Origin: Frisingicoccus caecimuris
GTDB taxonomy: Bacteria; Bacillota; Clostridia; Lachnospirales; Lachnospiraceae
Length of the DNA: 64,000 nucleotides
Direction: 5' to 3'
NCBI RefSeq assembly: GCF_004340975.1
Contig: NZ_SLXA01000006.1
Span: forward strand, 62,001 to 126,000
Both the position numbers and the translations under genes were made by a program. Of this stretch, positions 1 to 8,241 are shown piece by piece. The first letter of the stretch is position 1. Each line of letters opens with the position of its first letter. The notes under the pieces were generated by a model. That model searched no databases and was not told the DNA's origin. It saw only the letters and a list, made by a program, of their open reading frames with translations.

Positions 1-1050
1 TCCGAACTGAAAAGTTTTTCGAATTTTCAATCCAAATAGTGGTGATGTCATGGCCTCCAGCAGCCGGATATCATCCTTTTCCATAGCTTTTCGGAGCAAA
101 TCCGAAAAATCCATCGTACGCCGAAAACGACTCCGTTTCGCCTTCAGCATCATCTCGTCCGCCTGAACCTGAAGATTTGTGCAGGTTTTCAGCAAGGCCT
201 CATGACGGTCCATCGCCTTTTTCAATTCCTGATTCAGATAGTAAATCTCCTCCATAGTCTGGGGCTGATAATGTTCCTCCCTGGCTCTTAGAAGCGCCTT
301 TTTTACCAGTTCCAGATTGGTATCAAAGAGCTTCTGTTCCTCGTCAAACCATTGAAGTCCTTTTTTAGAAAATGTTTCCAACGCCTCCATGCCCTCAAAA
401 ATATTATGGCTGAGCAATGTGACGATCTCGCCTTGTTGCAGCATCAGCCGGGTAACTTCACTGTTGATCCGGCGAATCACATCCACGCCGCCGCGGAAAT
501 TTTTCGAACAAATCATTTTTTCCAGCAGAATCTGCTGAATACTGATCCTGCTCTTCTCCTTCGTCTCCTTTGTTTCCAGATAGAACTCAATACCGTCCGA
601 CGAAATGGAGTAACATATTTCTCCCTCCTGATAGCTGCTCTCAAGCAATCGGGTCCTTCCCTGCTTCATGCACCGTTTCTTTGGATCATAATATTCAAAA
701 TAAAAAGGACGGCCCTCATTAGTCAGCTTATCAAATATGTACTGGATCAGAGCCGCAGAGGCATCTTCATCCTCCTCAAAATCAAAATCTCTAACAAGAA
801 GCTCCCGAAGAAAGTTCTCATAATCTCTGTATATTACTTTTCGGTCGTTAAAACTGTTTTCCTCAATAAAAAAACGGAGGACCGCCATGGTGACATACCC
901 CATATCAATCCTTTCATAACGGCCTTCCCTGAACTGATTCAGAGAATGATCGCAAAGTCTGAAAAACGGATAAAACTTTTTCAGATTCACCATCCGTTCT
1001 TCATGCTCATCAATGATATCATGGATTAAGATATGGGATTCTGTCCTCAT
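1..1050 (-). CDS. MukF/JetA-like kleisin subunit of a condensin-like complex (partial, 3' end missing)
   Basis: An open frame starts at ATG 1050 behind a clear GGAGG and stays open for 350 codons to the left edge, so the C-terminus is outside the window. Residues about 25-80 look like a winged-helix domain (GYVTMAVLRFFIEEN). A strand-rich stretch ends in YSISSDGIEFYLETKE near residues 160-175. A long helical, charged region follows (EKMICSKNFRGGVDVIRRIN, then a coiled-coil-like segment to about residue 335). This order matches MukF/MksF kleisins, including JetA of Wadjet plasmid-defence systems. Such proteins bridge an SMC-like ATPase and guard against circular plasmids or help chromosome organisation. 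Partners (JetB, JetC, JetD-like) would lie to the left and cannot be seen. The fold assignment is by pattern only and could be wrong. Confidence 0.5.
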   Translation of the reverse strand, partial: MRTESHILIHDIIDEHEERMVNLKKFYPFFRLCDHSLNQFREGRYERIDMGYVTMAVLRFFIEENSFNDRKVIYRDYENFLRELLVRDFDFEEDEDASAALIQYIFDKLTNEGRPFYFEYYDPKKRCMKQGRTRLLESSYQEGEICYSISSDGIEFYLETKETKEKSRISIQQILLEKMICSKNFRGGVDVIRRINSEVTRLMLQQGEIVTLLSHNIFEGMEALETFSKKGLQWFDEEQKLFDTNLELVKKALLRAREEHYQPQTMEEIYYLNQELKKAMDRHEALLKTCTNLQVQADEMMLKAKRSRFRRTMDFSDLLRKAMEKDDIRLLEAMTSPLFGLKIRKTFQFG

Positions 1051-1065
1051 AGGAGCCTCCTTGCA

Positions 1066-1602
1066 TTAACAAATATATTTTTGAATAACACCAATTAATT
1101 GTTCTTCCTGGGAAGAATCATAGCGAATCAAAAAGGTATTGCCCTTAAACTGCCGCGGTTTGATCAGATATGCCTTAAATCCGCCCTTCGGCAGTCTGTC
1201 TACCGACCGAATGTCGCTCCACGGCACGTAGCCATAATCATGTACGAGAATACCATTCGTAAAAATCTTTGTCGGGCTGATGGTTCGAACCGCCAGGAAA
1301 AACAACAGGCCGGCGATGAGAATCACCGCTCCCGTAAGCACCGAGTAGTAACTCTCCGGCATATTCGCAGTCGGCGTATTTTTCTCCGTAAAAAGCCGAA
1401 TAATAACAACAATGCCGACAGCCAGAATAAATATCAGTGTCAGCCATTCATTTCTTGGCTGCTTCACAGTGATCAGTTTTTCTCCATAGGATTTATCCAC
1501 ATGAACAGCTTTCCAGATCTGAGTCAGAAAAAAAATCAGGAAGCCGATAGCAGCCAGAATAAACGCACCTCCATGAGCCAGTTGATTAATGATTTCATTC
1601 AT
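1066..1602 (-). CDS. Membrane protein, three TM segments with soluble C-terminal domain
   Basis: 178 residues with a GGGG-type RBS ahead of the ATG. Three hydrophobic helices are seen, near residues 12-30, 52-70 and 86-106. A soluble domain of about 70 residues follows (GILVHDYGYVPWSDIRSVDR), with the look of a small PH-like or DUF5673-like domain often placed after membrane helices. No catalytic motif is visible. It lies 21 bp after the IIC-type permease gene and 15 bp before the kleisin gene, so it could be co-transcribed with either. Function unknown. Confidence 0.75.
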   Translation of the reverse strand: MNEIINQLAHGGAFILAAIGFLIFFLTQIWKAVHVDKSYGEKLITVKQPRNEWLTLIFILAVGIVVIIRLFTEKNTPTANMPESYYSVLTGAVILIAGLLFFLAVRTISPTKIFTNGILVHDYGYVPWSDIRSVDRLPKGGFKAYLIKPRQFKGNTFLIRYDSSQEEQLIGVIQKYIC

Positions 1603-1623
1603 TGTGTGTTTCCCCTTTCGCTT

Positions 1624-2694
1624 CTATACGTTTAACTTCATATCCCCATTTCGGATATAGCCCATTTTCCGCATACCCTGGGCAACCCCCATTGTAACGA
1701 CCGCCGGTAAAAGAAAATGAAAAACCATAATTTTTATCAATACAAGCACCGGTGATTCCATAGCCACCATCGTCTGATAAGTCATGATCGACCCCACCAG
1801 ACCTGAAGTTCCCATGCCCGAACCCGTGGCATTGTTCACCATATGGAACAACGGTGATATGGCGATCGGTCCAAGGAGCGCCGACGACAAAATGGACGGA
1901 ACCCATATCAAAGGTCTCCGAACAATATTCGGCACCTGGAGCATGCTCGTCCCAAGTCCCTGGGATAAAAGTCCTCCCAAACCATTATCCCGATAACTGA
2001 TCACCGCAAAGCCGATCATCTGGCAGCAGCACCCAATCGTTGCCGCTCCGGCAGCCACACCGTTTAACCCGAGAATAATTCCCAGAGCCGCCGAACTGAT
2101 CGGTAATGTCAACACCATCCCCATCACTACAGAAACGACAATTCCCATAACGATCGGCTGCTGTTCCGTTCCCCAGTTAATAATCCCGCCCAGCCACGAC
2201 ATAAAGCCGGAAATCGGCGGTCCTACAATAATCCCTACCACACCACCGGTTAAAATCGTCACCGCTGGTGTCACAAGCAAATCGATCTTTGTCCGTCCGG
2301 CAACAAGATGCCCCAGTTCAATGCCTATATAAGCCGCAATAAAGGCGCCTAAAGGCTCTCCCGGCCCCGAAAGCACCATTGCTCCATTTTCCGCAAATAA
2401 AGTTCCCGCTGAAATGGCACTGGCATAGGCTCCGATCATTCCCGCCGCTGCCGCAGACAAAGTCACATACACCGACTCTTTAAATTTATAAGCTACGCCC
2501 ACGCCGATACCAGCTCCGGTCAGCCGCTGAGCCACCAGAGCAAAAGCAGATATATAGGCCCCGATATCGCCACCGATCATATCCCCAACCTGCTTCATGA
2601 TCGTTCCTATGATCAACGTTGAAAAAAGTCCGAGTCCCATGCCGCTCAATCCGTCGATAAATATATGGGACAAAAATCTCTGTATTCCTTTCAT
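1624..2694 (-). CDS. Orphan PTS IIC-like membrane permease (PTS_EIIC_2 family)
   Basis: 356 residues, almost entirely hydrophobic, with about ten membrane segments and the motif GSGMGTSGLVGSI near residue 290 typical of the PF13303 IIC-like family. This family is named for the sugar phosphotransferase permease component. No IIA, IIB or HPr gene is nearby, so a phosphotransferase role is not supported by context. It lies 15 bp downstream of the niacin-responsive repressor gene, in the same direction. By inference it may carry a ligand linked to NAD precursor supply, but the substrate cannot be read from sequence. Confidence 0.75.
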   Translation of the reverse strand: MKGIQRFLSHIFIDGLSGMGLGLFSTLIIGTIMKQVGDMIGGDIGAYISAFALVAQRLTGAGIGVGVAYKFKESVYVTLSAAAAGMIGAYASAISAGTLFAENGAMVLSGPGEPLGAFIAAYIGIELGHLVAGRTKIDLLVTPAVTILTGGVVGIIVGPPISGFMSWLGGIINWGTEQQPIVMGIVVSVVMGMVLTLPISSAALGIILGLNGVAAGAATIGCCCQMIGFAVISYRDNGLGGLLSQGLGTSMLQVPNIVRRPLIWVPSILSSALLGPIAISPLFHMVNNATGSGMGTSGLVGSIMTYQTMVAMESPVLVLIKIMVFHFLLPAVVTMGVAQGMRKMGYIRNGDMKLNV

Positions 2695-2709
2695 ATTGCT
2701 GTCTCTCCT

Positions 2710-3231
2710 CTACTGTATCACTAAATAGCCCCGCGCCTTCAGGTCTCTCTCGATATTGTCCAGAATACGTTCCGACGATGCCTCTACCGTATGAATATGC
2801 ATGCCGTTGGAAATCTGGAGCAGAGGCCCGGCTTTGCTGGAACCCATACGCTCATAAAACTCCATGACATCCTCCTTGTTTTCCAGGATCAAATCTGCCT
2901 GAATCTGTCCATAAACATCGTGGGCAACGATGACATTTAATACTTTTCCTCCATTATCCACGATCAGAGAGAGTTCATCCACAATCTGCTCCTTCGTATG
3001 GTTCACCATGAAAGAACGACGGTATTTTTTTGCAGGCCCCTGCGTATATAAAATATATCCCTTTGGCGTAGCAAAAATTTCCGCATTGCCGGCCCTGAGA
3101 AGGGCGATATCCTGTACGATAACCTGACGGCTGACACCAAGCTGTCTGGAAAGGGAACTTCCGGAAACCGGCCCCGAACTGTTTTTTAAAATATCCAGCA
3201 GCTTTTCTCTGCGGACATCACCTTCAACCAT
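2710..3231 (-). CDS. niaR: NiaR-type niacin-responsive transcriptional repressor
   Basis: 173 residues from ATG 3231. This start gives the normal family N-terminus (VEGDVRREKLLDILKNSSG) and length; a longer in-frame reading upstream crosses the promoter. An N-terminal HTH_11 winged helix (about residues 5-60, SGSSLSRQLGVSRQVIVQDI) is followed by a 3H domain, with the histidines in VNHTKEQIVDEL, VIVAHDVYG and MHIHTVE. The family binds nicotinate or nicotinamide and represses NAD-synthesis and niacin-uptake genes. A palindromic sequence overlaps its own -35 box, which would fit autoregulation. nadC at the right end of the window is a plausible regulon member, though I see no matching site there. 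Confidence 0.88.
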   Translation of the reverse strand: MVEGDVRREKLLDILKNSSGPVSGSSLSRQLGVSRQVIVQDIALLRAGNAEIFATPKGYILYTQGPAKKYRRSFMVNHTKEQIVDELSLIVDNGGKVLNVIVAHDVYGQIQADLILENKEDVMEFYERMGSSKAGPLLQISNGMHIHTVEASSERILDNIERDLKARGYLVIQ

Positions 3232-3277
3232 ACCATTCACCCACTCTAAAACTGTCATGTCATATAGTTTCTTAATG

Positions 3278-3306
3278 ATTATAGCACAGGAATTGACATA
3301 TGTAAC
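3278..3306 (-). promoter_or_regulatory. niaR promoter with overlapping palindrome
   Basis: Read on the minus strand: -35 GTTACA (3306-3301), 17-bp spacer, -10 TATAAT (3283-3278), leaving a leader of about 40 nt before ATG 3231. TGTTACATATGTCA, overlapping the -35, is a near-perfect inverted repeat around ACATATGT and is a candidate operator. Confidence 0.6.
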
Positions 3307-3328
3307 ATACTTTTTCACGAAATAATCC

Positions 3329-3357
3329 TTGCTTCCACGGAAACTCTCCGCTATAAT
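3329..3357 (+). promoter_or_regulatory. Sigma-A promoter for the small gene and antiporter
   Basis: TTGCTT (3329-3334), 17-bp spacer, TATAAT (3352-3357), followed by GAAGGAG and the ATG at 3385. It is divergent from the niaR promoter, and the two overlap only in the flanking region. Confidence 0.75.
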
Positions 3358-3384
3358 TCTGTAATGTAGAAGGAGTTGTAAGTC

Positions 3385-3654
3385 ATGTTTCGCATATGGA
3401 TGAAAATTTTTAAAGAAAACCGCCTGGTTCAGGATACAGTCATCGCCCTGGATGACCCTGATATGAGCCGGACCGCCAAAGTCTTTCAGGCTGTGGCAGA
3501 TGCCAGCCTCATTTTTGATCTGTCCCAGCCAATCTGGTTGGACGCCAATATCCGTGAATTTAAAAGGCATAATAAGACCCGTTTTACCCAGGATAATTTT
3601 GTCGAAGAAATTCCCTTTGATTTTCTGGAAATTCATGTCATTGAAGAGGATTAG
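3385..3654 (+). CDS. Small conserved hypothetical protein
   Basis: 89 residues with RBS GAAGGAG and a good upstream promoter, so it is very likely a real gene. It is soluble and acidic at the C-terminus (FDFLEIHVIEED), with no membrane segment or recognisable motif. The antiporter gene starts 6 bp after its stop, which implies co-transcription and possibly translational coupling. I do not recognise the family. Confidence 0.7.
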   Translation: MFRIWMKIFKENRLVQDTVIALDDPDMSRTAKVFQAVADASLIFDLSQPIWLDANIREFKRHNKTRFTQDNFVEEIPFDFLEIHVIEED

Positions 3655-3660
3655 AAGCTT

Positions 3661-4581
3661 ATGATGTATATATTATTAATTATCGGTTTTTTTCTGTTAG
3701 TAAAAGGTGCTGATTATTTCGTTGAAGGAAGTTCGGCTATTGCCAGACTTTTAAAAGTGCCTTCTGTAGTCATCGGGCTGACAATCGTAGCCATGGGAAC
3801 CAGTGCACCGGAAGCCGCTGTCAGCATCACCGCCGGCCTGGCCGGAAGTAATGAACTGGCCCTGAGCAACGTCATTGGTTCCAACCTTTTTAACCTGGTA
3901 CTTATCGTTGGCATATGCGCCCTCATAAAGCCTTTTATCGTGGACCAGAGCATTATGAAACGGGATTTCCCAATCGCTATCCTCAGCTCGGTCTTACTTC
4001 TGTTTTTTATACGGGACGACTACCTCTCCCGGACAGAGGGATTGATATTGCTTTTCCTGATGGCTGCCTATCTTGTTATGACGGTCATCTCGGCCATCCG
4101 AAATCCCATCACCGTCAATGATATGGACCGGCCTCTGCCGATGCACACCAGTCTGATCTATATTGGTCTCGGCCTGGCCGCCATTATTGTCGGTGGCGAT
4201 CTGGTCGTGGATAATGCCTGTCGGATCGCCGCCGCCTTCGGTCTCAGTGAAACCCTTATCGGTCTGACCATTGTTGCCATCGGCACTTCACTGCCTGAAT
4301 TGGTGACATCGATCACCGCTTCCAGAAAAGGCGAAAGCGGCCTGGCCCTTGGAAATGTCGTCGGTTCCAACATCTTCAATATTATGTTTATTCTCGGCAT
4401 GTCCTCCACCGTCCATCCGATTGCTTCCGATGCGGCTGCCTTTACCGACATTCTTATTTTGATTGGTTTGACTTTGATTATCTATATTTTCTGCAAACTC
4501 CGCAGACAAATGGGACGGTTCATGGGCGCAGCCTGTGCCGCCGCTTATCTGATCTATTCTGTTTATATTGTCCTGCGCTAG
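3661..4581 (+). CDS. Calcium/sodium antiporter, CaCA family (YrbG-like)
   Basis: 306 residues, about ten membrane helices, with the two characteristic alpha repeats: GTSAPEAAVSITAGLAGSNE around residue 48-67 and GTSLPELVTSITASRKGESG around residue 208-227, each followed by a GNVVGSNIFN-like sequence. The acidic residues in GTSxPE coordinate the cation in this family. It would exchange calcium for sodium or protons across the cell membrane. Two adjacent ATGs (3661 and 3664) could serve as start. The previous gene ends just upstream and carries its RBS (GAGG). Confidence 0.93.
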   Translation: MMYILLIIGFFLLVKGADYFVEGSSAIARLLKVPSVVIGLTIVAMGTSAPEAAVSITAGLAGSNELALSNVIGSNLFNLVLIVGICALIKPFIVDQSIMKRDFPIAILSSVLLLFFIRDDYLSRTEGLILLFLMAAYLVMTVISAIRNPITVNDMDRPLPMHTSLIYIGLGLAAIIVGGDLVVDNACRIAAAFGLSETLIGLTIVAIGTSLPELVTSITASRKGESGLALGNVVGSNIFNIMFILGMSSTVHPIASDAAAFTDILILIGLTLIIYIFCKLRRQMGRFMGAACAAAYLIYSVYIVLR

Positions 4582-4588
4582 TCTGAGA

Positions 4589-4622
4589 CGGCATGAGCCC
4601 TGTTCGTTCATGCCGCTTTTTC
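4589..4622 (+). terminator. Rho-independent terminator after the antiporter
   Basis: CGGCATGA (4589-4596) pairs with TCATGCCG (4608-4615), followed by a T-rich tract, just past the antiporter stop. Confidence 0.75.
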
Positions 4623-4677
4623 TCTGAATATTCCCCAAGCTCGTTTCATAAGTTGATAAAAAAAGGATTTTCTCATT

Positions 4678-5385
4678 ATGAAAACATTTCTAAAGACCGG
4701 CTGTATCGTCTGCACACTATTTCTCCTTGGTACTCTTTTTTATGAATGGATTTATCCGGATATCTTTATCACCGCTTCGGCCAGAGCCGATGAGGGACTA
4801 ATCGAATTTCTCCCCACCGACGCACCTGTCGTTGCCCTGACCTTCGACACAGTTTCAGAAAGTGACACGACATCCCAGATTCTCGATATTCTTGAAACCA
4901 ACCAGGTCCCGGCTGCCTTTTTTATCACCGGCGCCTGGGCGGATGCTCATCCGGAAGATGTAAAACAAATTGCCAAAGCCGGCCATATTCTTGGCAGCAG
5001 CGGAGAAAACCACAAAAATATGGTCCAGCTATCCGATGCCGAATGCGAACACGAACTGGCGGCCCTCCACCAGAAGATCAAAGACCGGACCGGACTGGAT
5101 ATGACCTTTTTTCGGCCGCCCTACGGTGCTTCCACGCCTCAGCTCATTCAGCTGGCCAAAAACTGCGGCTACACTACGATCGGCTGGAGCTGTGATTCCA
5201 TGGACTGGAAGGACTATGATTCGGAAGCCATCATCAATGCAGTATGCCGCAATTCTCAGCTAAAAAGCGGCGCCATTATACGCATGCATCTGGGAACCGA
5301 AAACACGCCGGAAGCTCTGAAAGCCATCATCCTCAATCTAAAAGAAAGAGGCTACGATTTCGTGCCTCTTTCTGAAGTTCTTTAA
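4678..5385 (+). CDS. PdaB-like polysaccharide deacetylase homologue with altered metal site
   Basis: 235 residues. An N-terminal membrane anchor or signal (residues 5-25) is followed by a NodB-type domain exposed outside the membrane. NodB motifs: motif 1 reads ALTFDTV, so Asp57 is kept but the second, metal-binding Asp is Thr58. Motif 2 reads GSSGENH, so the first His is Ser108 and only His112 remains. Motif 3 FRPPYG (residues 145-150), the DWKDY motif and IRMHLG are intact. Sporulation-type PdaB proteins also depart from TFDD, but usually keep the motif-2 His. Known members remove acetyl groups from peptidoglycan or other glycans; here the metal site may be weak or lost. The gene stands alone, ending 3 bp from the convergent trkH. 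Confidence 0.8.
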   Translation: MKTFLKTGCIVCTLFLLGTLFYEWIYPDIFITASARADEGLIEFLPTDAPVVALTFDTVSESDTTSQILDILETNQVPAAFFITGAWADAHPEDVKQIAKAGHILGSSGENHKNMVQLSDAECEHELAALHQKIKDRTGLDMTFFRPPYGASTPQLIQLAKNCGYTTIGWSCDSMDWKDYDSEAIINAVCRNSQLKSGAIIRMHLGTENTPEALKAIILNLKERGYDFVPLSEVL

Positions 5386-5388
5386 GTT

Positions 5389-6828
5389 TTATTTTTTCCA
5401 TGTCGATGGTGCAAACAAAAGTAAAATCGGGAAAATTTCCAGACGTCCAATCAGCATATCCAGGGATAATACAAGTTTGGACAGTACCGAATAGGCGCTG
5501 AAATTGGACACAGGGCCGACTGCACCCAGGCCAGGCCCAATATTGTTAAAGGTTGCCGCCACTGCTGAAAAATTTGTTTCAAGATCAAAGCCATCCAGGC
5601 TCACCACAAGCAGGGAAACCACAAAAATCACAAGGTAGGCCGAAAGGAATGCAAATACAGACCGAAGCATGGTATCATCCACAACCTTTCCCTCCAACTT
5701 TGTAACCTTCACACTTCGCGGATGAATAAGCGCTGCCATCTCCTTTTTTACAGATTTCATATATATGATAACCCTTGAAACTTTGATGCCGCCGCCCGTA
5801 CTTCCCGCACAGGCCCCAATAAACATAAGTGTGAGCAAAATAGCTTTTGAAAAAGAGGGCCACAAATTAAAGTCGGTGGTGGAATATCCCGTCGTTGTCA
5901 TAACAGACGCCGCCTGAAATGCCGCATGATGGAAATTATGCAGTATGCCTCCTCCCTGGACCGTTAAACTTGCCGTCATTAAAAAGACAGCGCTAAAATA
6001 AATGGCAAAATACCACCGGACCTCTTCCATAGAAAAGGCATCCTTTGCTTTCCGATAAAGAATCAAGAAATAAAATGAAAAATTTACACCAAAAAGCATC
6101 ATAAAGACGGTCGTTACGACCTGAAGGTAAGGGCTGTAACTGCCCATACTGCTGTTTAATACGCCAAAACCGCCGGTCCCTGCCGTACCAAAAGTAATAC
6201 AGAGAGCATCAAACACCGGCATTCTTCCGATGATCAAAAGAATGAGCATTATAATCGTCATACCCAGATATATTTTGTACAGCGTGATTGCTGTGGCTCT
6301 CAACTTCGGCACCAGCTTGGAAACAGAAGGCCCCGGTGATTCCGCCTTCATAAGCTGCAGATTGTGTTCGCCTCCGGCCAACGGTAAAATGGCCAGAATA
6401 AATACGAGAACCCCCATACCGCCGACCCAGTGGGAAAAGCTGCGCCAGAGCAGCATACACCTGGACATGGCCTCCACATCCGGCAGGATACTGGCTCCCG
6501 TTGTCGTAAATCCAGAAATGATTTCAAACACAGCATCGACAAACGAAGGAATCTCACCGCTGAAAACAAAAGGAAGACATCCCATAATACTCATTACGAT
6601 CCAACCAAGGGCCACAGATATATAACCTTCCTTGGCGTAATATGTCGTCTTTTTCGGTTTTTTTAAAGAAAGCAGTGTTCCGACACCCAGACAGAGTAAA
6701 GCGCAGACAACAAAGGCCAGACCGCTGCGTTCCCTATAAATCACGGCCGCTGCCATCGGCAACAGCATTAAAAGGGCTTCGACCTTTAAAATACAGCCGA
6801 TTATGTATCGTATACTTCCATAATTCAT
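5389..6828 (-). CDS. trkH: TrkH/KtrB-family potassium uptake channel subunit
   Basis: 479 residues with the four-fold membrane-pore-membrane layout of the Trk/Ktr/HKT family, including pore-loop sequences TTTGASILPD, GTAGTGGFG, TTTGYSTTDF and NNIGPGLGAVG, where the selectivity-filter glycines lie. It would form the K+-conducting membrane subunit. It starts 3 bp after the trkA stop, so the two are translated from one mRNA. The C-terminus ends with the family's RLEIFPILLLF segment. Confidence 0.95.
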   Translation of the reverse strand: MNYGSIRYIIGCILKVEALLMLLPMAAAVIYRERSGLAFVVCALLCLGVGTLLSLKKPKKTTYYAKEGYISVALGWIVMSIMGCLPFVFSGEIPSFVDAVFEIISGFTTTGASILPDVEAMSRCMLLWRSFSHWVGGMGVLVFILAILPLAGGEHNLQLMKAESPGPSVSKLVPKLRATAITLYKIYLGMTIIMLILLIIGRMPVFDALCITFGTAGTGGFGVLNSSMGSYSPYLQVVTTVFMMLFGVNFSFYFLILYRKAKDAFSMEEVRWYFAIYFSAVFLMTASLTVQGGGILHNFHHAAFQAASVMTTTGYSTTDFNLWPSFSKAILLTLMFIGACAGSTGGGIKVSRVIIYMKSVKKEMAALIHPRSVKVTKLEGKVVDDTMLRSVFAFLSAYLVIFVVSLLVVSLDGFDLETNFSAVAATFNNIGPGLGAVGPVSNFSAYSVLSKLVLSLDMLIGRLEIFPILLLFAPSTWKK

Positions 6829-6831
6829 AGC

Positions 6832-8211
6832 TTACTTCACCGCTCCGTCCAAAATATCTTCTATCCGGCTCAAATGGGTACCTGTCGCCGCAACGACCAC
6901 CTTATCCCCGGGCAATATACAATCCTGACCGGAAGGTATGATGACCTTATTGGCACGCATAATACTGCAGATCAATAAATTCGGTTTTAATTTAAGATTC
7001 ATCAACGGCACATTGATCACCCTGGAATGGTCTTCCACTGAAAATTCCAACGCCTCTGCTTTGCCGTCGGCAATCCGGTAGACCATCTCCACTTTGCTGT
7101 CCCGCTCATCAATCATGCTGTTCCCCAGATCCCGGACATACTGGATGATATGTTCCGCAGTCAAGTATTTCGGACTGATGATACTTCCTACCGGAATACT
7201 TTTAACGATACCTTCGAAGGCAATTTTATTGATCTTTGTAATCAGTTTTGCCTTCGATACCTGATGAGCATACAGTGACAGCATGATATTCTCTTCATCA
7301 AAATTGGTCAGCGCCACAAAGGCATCCATCTGCTCCAATCCCTCTTCCAGAAGAAGTTTGCTGTCCGCCGCATCCCCGTAAATAATCGTTGCCCTGTCCA
7401 ATCTCTCACTCAGCTGATTACACCGCTGTAAATTACTCTCAACAATGGTCGTATTCACTTTCGACCTCAGCAGTCTCTGAGCCAGATAATAGGCAATCGT
7501 TCCACCCCCGGCAATCATAACATTGCGAATCGGCCGGGTCGGTATTCCGATCACATTAAACAGGCGGTTCATATCCTCTGTCGGTGCGATCATGGAAATG
7601 GTATCCCCTTCCATCATCATCGTATGACCGCTTGGAATGACCACATCATCTCCCCGCTCTAAAATACAAACAAGAAAATGATTGCCATATTTAACGGCAG
7701 CATCCATCACCCGAAGCTCATGCCATGGCGAGCCCTTTGGAATTTCAAAACGCACCATATAGGCCCGTTCCTTTGCAAAAGTATCCACATCCAGAGCCGA
7801 TGGCACCTGAATCAGTCGTTCAATGTCTCTGGCCGTCGCCAGTTCCGGGTTTATAGCTACCGATAGTCCCAGTTCTTCTTTGATAAATCCAATTTCATCC
7901 ACATATTCCGGATTCCGCACACGGGCAATAGTCCGACAGTTACCGGCCTTCTTGGCAATGAGACAACTGAGAAGGTTGACCTCATCATGTCCGGTCACGG
8001 CGATCAGCAGATCCGCTTCCTCAACGCCGGCTTCCTTTTGTATTTTATAACTGTTCCCGTTGCCGATATATCCGATGATGTCCAGCGCATCAACCGCCGC
8101 CTCAACTCTTTCCGCCCGCGGTTCAATCACTGTAATTTCATGACCTTCTTCACTGAGCTGTTCAGCAAGTGTGTAACCGACTTTGCCGCATCCTGCAATA
8201 ATAATTTTCAT
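6832..8211 (-). CDS. trkA: TrkA, cytosolic nucleotide-binding regulator of K+ uptake
   Basis: 459 residues, with two RCK units each made of an NAD(P)-binding Rossmann domain (GCGKVGYTLAEQLSEEG at residues 6-22 and GGGTIAYYLAQRLL near 235) plus a TrkA-C domain. This doubled form is the usual one for partners of TrkH. RBS GAGG precedes the ATG. It is encoded directly upstream of trkH and would gate it according to bound nucleotide. Confidence 0.95.
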   Translation of the reverse strand: MKIIIAGCGKVGYTLAEQLSEEGHEITVIEPRAERVEAAVDALDIIGYIGNGNSYKIQKEAGVEEADLLIAVTGHDEVNLLSCLIAKKAGNCRTIARVRNPEYVDEIGFIKEELGLSVAINPELATARDIERLIQVPSALDVDTFAKERAYMVRFEIPKGSPWHELRVMDAAVKYGNHFLVCILERGDDVVIPSGHTMMMEGDTISMIAPTEDMNRLFNVIGIPTRPIRNVMIAGGGTIAYYLAQRLLRSKVNTTIVESNLQRCNQLSERLDRATIIYGDAADSKLLLEEGLEQMDAFVALTNFDEENIMLSLYAHQVSKAKLITKINKIAFEGIVKSIPVGSIISPKYLTAEHIIQYVRDLGNSMIDERDSKVEMVYRIADGKAEALEFSVEDHSRVINVPLMNLKLKPNLLICSIMRANKVIIPSGQDCILPGDKVVVAATGTHLSRIEDILDGAVK

Positions 8212-8241
8212 AACTCTACCTCAAAATAACCTTTAATGAAT

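Noticed and set aside
352-1029. Plus-strand open frame of 225 codons
   Set aside because: It lies antisense to the well-supported minus-strand kleisin-like gene and has no RBS or family resemblance.
1099-1635. Plus-strand frame of 178 codons opposite the three-TM protein gene
   Set aside because: Shadow of the minus-strand gene, with no RBS and no family resemblance.
3232-3636. N-terminal extension of NiaR to 308 residues
   Set aside because: It crosses the niaR promoter and the divergent gene, and the family length is about 170-180 residues.
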